DNA of 64,000 nt from NCBI GenBank assembly GCA_047967505.1, contig CM106540.1; one strand, written 5' to 3'. Shown here in pieces: positions 10,000-19,399 of the stretch (positions are counted from its first letter, which is position 1; each line of letters starts with the position of its first letter). This stretch comes from Dipteris shenzhenensis. Taxonomy: Eukaryota; Polypodiophyta; Polypodiopsida; Gleicheniales. The notes below the pieces were generated by a model. It searched no databases. It saw nothing but the letters and a program-made list of their open reading frames with translations, and was not told where the DNA came from. The position numbers and the translations under genes were made by a program.

Positions 10000-12490
10000 A
10001 GTTCATTCTTTCATACTCCACGCTTCTCTCCTCTCATCAACCTGTTGCAGGATTCTCAAAATTTTCAAAATGTTGCAAGAGGTGAGTTCATTTCCGACCT
10101 ATTGCGTATGCAAGAACTTCTAAGAATCAAGTTTTTGTAAATTTGAATTTATTTTCAAATCCGATTCTTTTCTCAAAAACTTGTTGCGTATGCAATAACT
10201 TCAAAAAACCATCTTTTGCATTAATTTTTTTTTTCACAAATTTCCCTCTTTACCTCAAACTCTCACAACCTATTGTCACAAATTTCTCTCAAACTCAAAC
10301 TCTCCCAACCTATTGGGCACGCAATAATTTTTTTTAAAAAATAAAGTAGAAAACAATCTATTACAAATTTCTCTCTCAACCTCAAAACCACTCAAACCTC
10401 CCTACTTGTCACATACGCAAAAACTTCAAAACAAAATTTAACCATAAATCTCTCCAAAAACTCTTCTCATGACACTTTATTAATATAACAAATCCATATA
10501 GAATAGTTTTACTCTATAATATAATAAATTTTTACTAAATAATATTAAAATTTAATTTTGCTAAAAATATATATTGGTAATCTATAAATTAATATAGATA
10601 TATATAAAAATGTATTAATTAAAAAAATATAACAATGAAAATATTTTTGAATGGGAGGTCTTCTAGCATATGTGCTTTATATAATAGTTATGCTTAAAAC
10701 AATGAAGAATTAGTGAATGTATTTGTAAGGTAGTTCTTAATATGAAAAATCTCTACAATATTCTTCCTGCTATTAACTAGATATTAAATTTTAGTTTCTA
10801 CCAAAAGATATTTGGAATTGTTACATAACTAGAGTTTGGCAAAATTTTCGTGAATAACCAAAATGACTTTACCATGATGGTATTTAATATATGCTAAAAA
10901 GATGGCATTGAAATTTAACAAGATCTGAAATAGTTAAAATGGCCTTTCCATGTAAAAATTGCAAAATTACTACGAATAACCAAAATGACTTCATCATGAT
11001 GGTATTTGATATATGCTAAAAATATGGCATTGAAAATTTACCAAGATTTGAAATAGTTGAAATGGCTTCTCAACCTAAAAATAGGATTTATGGCATCAAA
11101 TGTTATAAATAACATATGCTTTATGTATGTAAAACCTTGGTTCAAATTGGGTACAACTTGGATGCAAATCCACCAAACTATATGTAGTCCTTTAAAAATG
11201 TGTATTTCTAGGCTTTTGGAAGCAAACTTGATTGGGGCACCTATCTATCACCATAATCAAAGTTATAGGTATGAGATTTTTTGAAGCATCACTAGTGTAT
11301 GGGTCACTTCATAGTTAACTTCTACCTGCAATCATTACATACCAAAGAGTTGATGGGTTGCCAATTAAGCAAGTAGTGGAATATGAGGGCTACTTGACCC
11401 AGATGCCCTCTTCCATAGATAAGAGGAGATCTTATTCAAGAATGCTCGAATAGAGCACTTAGGACCCAAGAAAGCCAACATCACAAGGGTAGATGAAAAG
11501 GGTATGCATGATAGCGATGCTCATGATAGTAGAGACAAAGGACTCATAGGGATCTGTAGAGGGAACCATGAGCTCCCATGGGTCCTCAAGTATAGCATCA
11601 ACAATAGAGATAGAGGAATCACAAGGCTTTGAGAAATCAACAAAGGGACCAGACTACATAACAAATTTTACGAGTAGAGTAATAGCCAAGCACCCACATC
11701 AAAGAGAGATGGACCATAAGGCTCAAAGGGATCAGCATAGGAATTTGAGAGATCCTAAGGATTCTTAGGTACTATTAGCAAAGACTTGGGTCAAGAGACT
11801 CAACATAAAATCTAGATGGATGTCAATGCTCTTATTCTTTCCTAAGCTAGGATGCTAGCAATGATATGAAATATAAATATAATGTAGTTATTGTATAAGT
11901 TTAAATAAATATATAAATTATTAATATTATACATTAATAACATTTAAAATTATGTATATTATATACTAATAACCTCTAAATTTTAAAAAGGTAGTCAATC
12001 AAAGAATTGAATCAATTTAAAAATAAGGAAATATTAAAATTTATAGAAGTGCTTTTAGCATATATGCTTTTCTTCCATGTGTATAATACTTGTTAGTCAA
12101 AGAATGAAGAATTAGATAATGTATTTGTAAGGTAGGTATTTAAAACCATAGAATCTGGAAGAGGTCTAGCATACTTGCTTATCTTTGTTACAATATGTAA
12201 TACTTTGCAAAAGCCTTAAACTTTGTTTAAGACTTTGCACAAAACTACAATATCATCGGAATCCATATCATTTTTCTACTTTAGCAACCACCAAATATCC
12301 ATGGTATGAATCCATGATATGGAATACATATTTCTTATCCCATACTTCTTCATTTCTTCAGATACACCATGCAGCATGAATGTAAGAAAATATGAATCGG
12401 TGTGCTTTTAGCCTATGTGTTTGTCCCTAATAAGTAGGATACTTTAACTAGGTAGACTTATTATTGCTTAAAGTAAAGCCTTTGCAAAGG
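10000..12490. other. AT-rich intergenic region
   Basis: Strongly AT-rich with no supported gene. At 10,060-10,460 a loose ~90-bp theme recurs (CCTATTGCGTATGCAA, TCACAAATTTCTCTC, AACTTCAAAA). Blocks near 10,650-10,740 and 12,045-12,155 share TTTTAGCATAT, ATGAAGAATTAG and ATGTATTTGTAAGGTAG, so they are dispersed copies of the same repeat. Confidence 0.55.
10838..11075 (+). repeat. ~122-bp tandem duplication
   Basis: Two copies of a block with GAATAACCAAAATGACTT, CATGATGGTATTT, ATATATGCTAAAAA and TGGCATTGAAA. The shared GAATAAC lies at 10852 and 10974. Divergence is moderate. Confidence 0.8.
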
Positions 12491-12499
12491 ATCATACCT

Positions 12500-13440
12500 A
12501 GTATTGGATATATCCAACCTATTGTACAAATCAAGAAAATTGCACAAATCAAGAATTTCTTGATTTGTGCAACAAATTGGATATACGGTTGGTTGGATAA
12601 AATTTAAACAATTAATACCAAAACATATTAACCACCGTAAATCAATACCAAAACATATTAACCACCGTAAATCCTAAACTTTAAACATTTAATTCCTAAA
12701 CCCTAAATCCTAAACTCCTAAACAATAAATCATAAACCCTAAACCCTAAACCCTAAACCCTAAACTCTAAATCCTAAATGCTAAACCCTAAATCCTAAAC
12801 CCTAAACCCTAACCCTGAAATACAACCAAAATTTTTTGATTTGTGCAACAGGTTGGATATATCCCCCAATCTGTTGCTATTGATTGGGGAAATATCCAAC
12901 CTATTGCACAAATCAAAAAAATTGCACAAATCAAGAATTTTCTTGATTTGTGCAATAGATTAGATATACGGTTGGGGGATATATCCAACCTGTTCCACAA
13001 GTCAAGAATTTTCTTAATTTGTGCAATAGGTTGGATTGAGCAACAGGTTGGGGGATATATCCAACCTGTTGCACAAATCAAGAAAATTCCCTGATTTATG
13101 CAATAGATTGGATATACCTCCCAATCTGTTGCAACATGTTGGGGGTGCACCCCCAACCTGTTGCTTGAGCAATAGGTTGGGGGATATATAAAGTCTTGAC
13201 TTGTGGAACAGGTAGGTTTGGGGATATATCTAACCTATTACACAAATCAATAATTTTCTTGATTTGTGCAACATATTGGATATATCCCCCAACCTGTTCC
13301 TCAAGCAATAGGTTGGGGGATATATCCAACCTATTCTATAAGTTAAGAAATTTCTTGATTTGTGCAACATGTTGATATACCCCCAAAACCTGTTGCTTGA
13401 GCAACAAGTTGGGGGATGTATCCAACCTGTAAATATCTTA
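12500..13440. repeat. Dense inverted-repeat array (TTGATTTGTGCAA / GGATATATCC)
   Basis: The motif TTGATTTGTGCAA (or one-base variants) occurs on the plus strand near 12,561, 12,836, 12,943, 13,015, 13,093, 13,258 and 13,353. Its complement occurs near 12,538, 12,909, 12,924, 13,070 and 13,227. Between them lie CAACCTGTTGC/GCAACAGGTTG and GGGGGATATATCC in both orientations. The array can fold into long hairpins and is interrupted by the telomere-like block. It ends about 70 bp before the CACTA coding remnant, so it may be subterminal DNA of a transposon, but this is inference. Confidence 0.75.
12660..12822 (+). repeat. Interstitial telomere-like block (CCCTAAA)n
   Basis: Four adjacent perfect CCCTAAA units sit at about 12,737-12,764 inside a longer run of degenerate CCTAAA/TCCTAAA/CCCTAAT-like units. 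This is the Arabidopsis-type plant telomere repeat read from the C-rich strand. Directly upstream is a ~36-bp duplication (AATACCAAAACATATTAACC). The block ends where the inverted-repeat array begins. Confidence 0.85.
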
Positions 13441-13507
13441 CATGGACATGTGAAATAGGTGGATATCTCAAAAAGAGATCTCCATATCGAGCATCGAGAA
13501 GGCTAGG

Positions 13508-14107
13508 GTGGAATCCATTGAAGCCGTATGCTTGCTTGAGAAGCACTTTCCCTCGAGCATTATGACAACTCAAGTCCACTTGCTTGTGCACATAGTTGAT
13601 GAGGTGGCTATTGCAGGTACTGTTCATAGTCGATGGATGTTTTTTCTTGAGCGGTTTATGAGAACTTTGAAAGGATTTGTAAGACAAAGAGCAAGACCAA
13701 AAGCAAGCATGGCAGAGGGATGGCTTGTGCAAGAGTCATTAGTATATATCACAGAGTTTCTTGCATCCACGGATCCCGATATGCCGCAAGCTTGGCATAA
13801 CAAGGATGATGATCGCATCATTGGCGAGGTTCCCCAAGGAAAAGGGATTGAAAGAAAGATGAGCGAAGAGCAAATGGAGAAATTCAATAAGTTTTGTATC
13901 CTCAATAGCCCTGAGATGCAGAAGTGGATTGAGAGATATGAAGTGGCCAAAGCAGAAAGAATAAATGCAAGGACGAGATTCAGAATAATGTACAGGCGAT
14001 TTCAACCATATCCATGGGATCTGGCTCTTCTCCCCACTCACATGTCACTTGATTGGCTACAACTGGCTCTACGTAAAGCCGAACGCGATGGAGAGACAAT
14101 AAACTAG
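13508..14107 (+). pseudogene. CACTA transposase fragment, DUF4218-like
   Basis: 199 codons, open but without an ATG; the first codon is GTG, and the frame continues from truncated upstream sequence. The segment CLLEKHFPSS, VHLLVHIVDE, then RWMFFLERFMRTLKGFVR and ASMAEGWL matches the pattern of DUF4218, which lies C-terminal to the catalytic domain of plant TNP2/En-Spm transposases. There the consensus is a Phe-Pro-Pro-Ser, His-Leu-x-His-Leu, and Arg-Trp-Met-x-Pro-x-Glu-Arg series. Only this accessory part is present, so it cannot act as a transposase. The stop at 14,105-14,107 is a normal end for this exon type. Confidence 0.75.
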
Positions 14108-14379
14108 CGCGAGCGAGAGTTATCATTTAGATGTATGATGCATGTAAGTTTCTTACCTCTTGATGTAATTAAGTAATTATTTGTGGCAATATACGCTATA
14201 AAATAGATGCATCTTCATTGTTTTAATGATGCTCTTTTACAGTACAAAAAGTACAGTGCATTATGGTCATATGAACGACATTTTCACGTGAAACGCATCG
14301 ATTCAAAGAGAGTCACGTATGATTATGGAGTCATGCCTAACTTCACACAAGATAGCTGAGCAAGTGCTTCGGATACCAA

Positions 14380-15009
14380 TCTTCTCTCCTCACAATTAGA
14401 TTATTGTGAAACCATATGCGAAATCTATGAAGTTGATTTCATACGATTTAGTATTTTCATTCTTGATGTAAAATGGTTTAGAACTATTTACAACGGTTTC
14501 CATGCGACAGTGAGAAAAGATAGTAGAGGTTTCTTTGCAATAGACTCCACCAAACATTGGACCGATGAAAGTGATACTTTTAGGTGGTTTTTCATCTGGA
14601 TCGTTCTAATCCAAGATGGTGGTACGTGATCCAAGTTGCACCACGAAGTAAGCAAATTTTTGAAGATAGAGATGTGGATATGGAGATGCCACTACCAATG
14701 CCGGATCCAATTGATCCCGATGAATCTAGCGAAGAAGATAAAGATCACAATGTGAGCTAAGAGGAAGATGCACATAATGACATCGCACGGGAGGAAGATG
14801 CAGGTCACGATATTGAGGAAGAAGACAACGATCATCAAGAATCACCACACTTTATTGAAGAAGATGATCAAGTACTTTTAGGTGAATGTACGATGCTAGA
14901 GTACGATGATGATATAAGAGATCAACTCGGTATAGAGTTAGAGATAGACTTGTTTGGTGCCTTAGACTTAGCTCAAAATGAAACAGTTGATGTAAAGGCT
15001 CTTCATTGA
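14380..15009 (+). pseudogene. CACTA transposase fragment, DUF4216-like plus acidic tail
   Basis: A decayed frame reads ICEIYEVDF, FILDVKWFRT and RGFFAID, then WYVIQVAPRSKQIFED after a frameshift near 14,580. This mirrors DUF4216, which follows DUF4218 in CACTA proteins (a V-x-L-F-x-C-x-W strand, then the Val-Phe-Tyr-x-x-Asp end). After it comes a highly acidic region (14,690-14,900, Asp/Glu-rich with one internal TAA) and a TGA at 15,007-15,009. It is non-functional because of the frameshift and stops. Confidence 0.6.
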
Positions 15010-15156
15010 TTTTTTTCATCTCAAACTTGGACATGAATATATGAGCTTTAAAGGCTTGATGTACATGCTCTCATATTTTTATTCTCTCTCAAAAAATTAT
15101 CATTGGAAAAAACTAACTTTTAAGGCCTATATGAGTAAAAAACCTCTCTGGAAAAC

Positions 15157-15273
15157 GTCGCTATAAAATAATATCTCAGTGTCGCTATATAGCGATACTT
15201 AAAAGTCACTATATAGCGACTTTTGTAATAGTTGCTATATAGTGACGCTTGCCTAAATTCGCTATATAGCAAT
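15157..15273 (+). repeat. Palindromic subterminal repeats (GTCGCTATATAGCGAC)
   Basis: Four 16-bp near-perfect palindromes: GTCGCTATATAGCGAT (15,181), GTCACTATATAGCGAC (15,205), GTTGCTATATAGTGAC (15,231) and TTCGCTATATAGCAAT (15,258), with a half copy at 15,157. Spacings are 24, 26 and 27 bp. Clustered short motifs near the ends are typical of CACTA elements, where they bind the accessory transposase protein. Binding here is inferred. Confidence 0.75.
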
Positions 15274-15422
15274 GCTTTACGGGACGCACTTCCCATAACA
15301 ATGATTAGTGCCCCGTGCACGCTAAACATCGGTACTTAAACGTCACAATAGGATCTGTGTGTAGTAGTGTCTCTACCCTATCGAGATCACTTTTGATTCC
15401 ACCTCCCCCACCTCCCACATCT

Positions 15423-16295
15423 ATGGAGCCTCCCAAATCTACACCACCTCACACATGTGCACCACCTCCCACATCTACACCGCCTCAGCATGAGTTGGAT
15501 ACTTGAGATGCACGGATTGCAGAGTTGGAGGCATTGTTGGATGAGTTTACCAACGAGGTTAGTTATTTTGATTATTTTAGTTTATTTTTTTGTTGTGTGT
15601 TTTGAACTAAAGTTTTTTGGTTCATTCTCACCTAGGCACATCTATTGCGACAGGATATGGAGTCTTGTGTACAACAGTTGGAGGCGAATTTGGAGGACCA
15701 AAGGATTCAGACACGCATAGCCTACCATCGAGCCGAGCACTATATTTTGCAGTTGAGACATATTAGTCGTGATCCATCTCGCCATAGGATCCACCCCAAT
15801 GTGGCCCTGCACCCTGCCCCTCCTGTAGATGTGCCAACTAGGACACCCGTAGATGCATCAGTCATAGCCAGGCTTCCCACGGCCACTTGCGTCCTTTGCC
15901 ACGAGGATTTTGACACCATAGCATGGTTTGGAAGAGGGTGCGGCCACATCGCACATCTCCATTGCATGACCTGCCACATGGTGGCACGATCAGTGTGCCT
16001 TGTAGGCGTTACTGACATTGATGTGGCCACTTACAGAGGACTTGGCATGGATGATCTGTATCTTGGTCATCGTCAGGCCATTGATCCATTTGCCCATGTG
16101 GTCTTGACAAAGCACTACAGGGAGGAGGCATAGAGAGCTTTGCTGCAACAGGAGGGTGTTGATACTTCAGTGGTTGCAGCATGTGTTCCGCGACACTTCT
16201 CATATGGGGATTTCATGCCAGGTGACAAGGCACAAGTAGAGGAGGCACGTCGTATTGAGCAAGAGGTAGAGCAAGCATTAAAAGATACAACTTAA
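15423..16295 (+). pseudogene. Decayed gene with Pro-rich, coiled-coil and RING-like parts
   Basis: Exon 1 (15,423-15,557) encodes a Pro/Thr-rich start and then a heptad-like ARIAELEALLDEF segment. An in-frame TGA at 15,504-15,506 separates the two parts. An 78-bp intron (15,558-15,635, GAG|GTTAGT...CACCTAG|GC) restores the frame into exon 2. Exon 2 continues the coiled coil (LLRQDMESCVQQLEANL) and then has CVLC-x13-CGH-x2-H-x2-C-x2-C, a RING-finger-like zinc motif whose last pair is not canonical. A TAG at 16,131-16,133 is followed by about 50 more in-frame codons, ending at TAA 16,293-16,295. A further exon may start after TTTGTAG near 16,433. RING proteins are usually E3 ubiquitin ligases; the role here is unknown. 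Two nonsense codons with no frameshift suggest methylation-type decay. Confidence 0.5.
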
Positions 16296-16432
16296 GCTAA
16301 CCGGCTTTGAATGGAATGTTGTACACACATCAGCTTATGGGTTGATGGGAGTCTCTACCCAATCAATCCCTCAACACGGTGGATGAGTTTCAATCCTTTT
16401 CAATTTTCATGACATGATTCAATTTGTAGGAT

Positions 16433-16930
16433 ATGGTATCAATGGTCTTTTTGGATAACGAACCGACCTTGGCTGTTCGTGCATCAGAGCCTCTGGAGTC
16501 TGGTCGGCTATGGAACGAGCTCCTGCAGCGTAAGCTTCTACCTAGTACTCGTCGTCACAAGCTGGCTACGTACCACTCCGTTTAGGGAGCGGCAGATGCA
16601 GCAAAAAACCTTAAATGCCAGCAGTGGGTGAAGTAGCAACTTGGGCGACTAGCATCTTCTACATGTAGAGACGATTGCTTGAGCTGGATTTGAGGTACGG
16701 GTATTTGCAGATGCACGACTTTGGGAGCTGAGGCATGCATACATAGAGGAGGTGAGGGAGGTAGAGATGGTAGTGGTGGCTTGTGCAGCATGCCCTCATC
16801 AGCAAGATGAGGCTGGCCCATCTGATCCAAGAGATGAGGCTTTGCCTGAGGGTACACAGCGGATGGTTGGGCAATAGGTCATGTAGGAGCCACATCAAAG
16901 GACGATTGGAGGATCATATGTGGACTTATC
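16433..16930 (+). pseudogene. Possible downstream exon of the RING-like gene
   Basis: After an acceptor-like CAATTTGTAG|GATATGG, one frame reads about 50 residues (DMVSMVFLDNEP..., then LESGRLWNELLQRKLLP) before a stop at about 16,585. Downstream, protein-like pieces continue with several stops. I infer that it belongs to the preceding gene from position and the shared strand only. Confidence 0.3.
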
Positions 16931-17115
16931 AGATTCTGATTTAGGATGATTGTTCCTGCTTCATGCCATATCTTGTTTAGGGATGCACTTCTGCACGATG
17001 ATAATGATGATGTACATATTCACTTTAATACTTTCATGATGTTGTTCTTACTTTTATGATGTATGAACATTTTGGTACTTTCATGATGTTATTCTTACTT
17101 GTAGAGGATCATATT

Positions 17116-17156
<41 letters not shown>

Positions 17157-17374
17157 GAACTCTCTCTCGTGCTATGAAATTTGTAATATAGTCAATAGTT
17201 TGCTTATCTCAGTTTATAGTTTGTTCAAATCTCACATATACATTTAAAATTAGGAGTATCATTTTGAATTTCAAATATCTCAATTCTTAAAGCTAATATA
17301 CACGGTATTTTAAAAATAATGCCGTGTGAAGTAATTCTAAACATTAAGCATTGAAAAGGTGTTCAAGTATAAGG

Positions 17375-17421
<47 letters not shown>

Positions 17422-17644
17422 CTATGAACTCTATCATTTTGAATATCATATTGAATTTTGTATATATCAATGCTTGCAATTATTACACTAATATTGTCAC
17501 TAATTTTTGTAAATTGTAGATTAAGAAAAAAATGTCAATGTTTAGCATGGAATGGTGCTGAATGGTAGTAACATGTGTCTAACATTAATACATGATTATG
17601 TACAATTGGTCCAAAATCATATAATACGTATATAATAATTCTCT
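16931..17644. other. Intergenic with two CT microsatellites
   Basis: No coding region. (CT)n runs lie at about 17,117-17,155 and 17,377-17,421. The flanks share weak similarity (TTTGAATxTCAxATx), and the second run may be a diverged duplicate of the first. Confidence 0.7.
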
Positions 17645-19312
17645 CTTGGGGTAACCAAATCTTGCATGGACATATATCTAGGGTAGCCTAAGGTCCGTAC
17701 AAAGTCATCCCCAACAGATAAGTCCACATGTGTATTTGGTTAGTACGTGCGCCATTTTTCATACATAGTCACTAGTAGTGAGTGCATGCAAAAATGTACG
17801 CATTATACCTTTCACACGGCACATACGAAATCTATTGGCAACCAAATCTTGCATGGATGTATATCTAGGGTAGCCTAAGAGCCGTGCAAAGTTTCATCCC
17901 CAACAGATAAGTCCACATGTGTATTTGGTTAGTACGTGTGCCATTTTTCATACGTAGTCACTAGTAGTGAGTGCATGCAAAAATGTGCACATTATACCTT
18001 TCACGTGGCACATAAGAAATCGATTGGCAACCAAATATTGCATGGATGTAGGTCTAAGGTAGATTAAGCACCGTGCAAAGATTCATCCACAATAGATAAG
18101 TCCACATGTGTATTTGGTTCGTACATGCGCCATTTTTCATACATAGTGACTAGTAGTGAGTGCTTGCAAAAATGTATGCATTATACCTTCCATGAGGCAC
18201 ATACGAAATTAGTTGGCAACCAAATGTTGCATGGATGTAGATCTAGGGCAGCCTAAGATCCATGAAAAGTTTCATCCCCAACAGATAAGTCCACATGCGT
18301 ATTTGGTTAGTATGTGTGCCATTTTTCATACATAGTCACTAGTAGTGAGTGCATGCAAAAATGTACACATTATACCTTCTACATGGTACATACAAAATCA
18401 TTTGGCAACCAAATCTTGCATGAATGTAGGTATAGGGTAGCCTAAGAGCCGTGCAAAGTTTCATCCCCAGCGTATAAGCCCACATGCCTATTTGGTCAAT
18501 AGGTGCGCCATTTTTCATACATAGTCACTAGTAGTGAGTGCTTGCAAAAATGTACGCATTATACCTTCCACGCGGCACATACCAAATCAGTTGGCAACCA
18601 AATATTGCATGGATGTAGTTCTAGAGTAGATTAAGTGCCATGCAAAGATTCATCCCCAACAGATAAGTGCACATGCGTATTTGGTTCGTACATGCGCCAT
18701 TTTTCATACGTAGTCACTAGTAGTGAGTACATGAAAAAATGTATGCATTATACCTTCCACGCGACACATATCAAATTAGTTGGTAACCAAATCTTCCATG
18801 GATTTAAGTCTAAGATAGATTAAGGATTGTGCAAAGTTTTTTCCCCAATAGATAATTCCACATGCCTATTTGGTTAGTACGTGCACCATTTTTCATATGT
18901 AGTCACTAGTAGTGAGTGCTTGCAAAAATGTACACATTATACCTTCCACACGGCACATACAAAATCATTTGGCAACTAAATCTTGCATGGATTTATATCT
19001 TGGGTAGCCTAAGGTCCGTGCAAAGTTTCATCCCCAACAGATAAATCCACACATAAGTATTTGGTTAGTATGTGCGCCATTTTTCATACGTAGTCACTAG
19101 TAGTGAGTGCTTGCAAAAATGTACGCATTATACCTTCCACGCGGCACATATGAAATCGTTTGATAAAGAAATATTTCATGGATGTAGGTCTAGGGTAGCC
19201 TAAGAGCCGTGCAAAGTTTAATCCCAAACAGATAAGTCCACATCCGTATTTGGTCAATAGGTGTGCCATTTTTCATACGTAGTCACTAGTAGTGAGTGCT
19301 TGCAAAAATGTA
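17645..19312 (+). repeat. 189-bp satellite array, about nine units
   Basis: The marker GCCATTTTTCATA recurs at 17751, 17940, 18129, 18318, 18507, 18696, 18885, 19076 and 19265, so the period is 189 bp except for one 191-bp step. Every unit carries ACCAAAT.TTGCATGGAT, a ...AAGTCCACATG... block and the near-palindrome TCACTAGTAGTGAGTGC. Units 5 and 9 share TTGGTCAATAGGTG, and units 3 and 6 share TTCGTACATGCGCC and GATTAAG. This hints at short higher-order structure or gene conversion. The length is close to nucleosomal spacing, as in many centromeric or subtelomeric plant satellites. Chromosomal position is unknown. Confidence 0.92.
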
Positions 19313-19399
19313 GCTATATATATCAAATATAGAAATATGTAATCAACTAGTGATACCCAATAAAAATCTATCTAATCAACTGATGATCCCCAAACTATG

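Larger units (their letters stand above)
13508..15369 (+). mobile_element. CACTA (En/Spm) transposon remnant, 3' part
   Basis: Three features in the expected order support this call. A DUF4218-like coding stretch (13,508-14,107) and a DUF4216-like remnant (about 14,380-15,009) are the two C-terminal parts of plant CACTA TNP2-type transposases. Next comes a cluster of short palindromic subterminal repeats (15,157-15,273). A plus-strand end reading TGTGTGTAGTAGTG (15,356-15,369) would be a CACTACTACA-type terminus. The 5' part, including the catalytic transposase domain and 5' terminus, is not in the window. The inverted-repeat array at 12.5-13.4 kb adjoins its left side. Confidence 0.65.

Noticed and set aside
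13508-14107. Treating the DUF4218-like frame as a functional host gene
   Set aside because: It lacks an ATG and the catalytic transposase part, and a decayed DUF4216-like piece and subterminal repeats follow it.
17645-19312. CRISPR array
   Set aside because: The whole 189-bp unit is repeated, with no unique spacers, and the setting is a plant nuclear genome.
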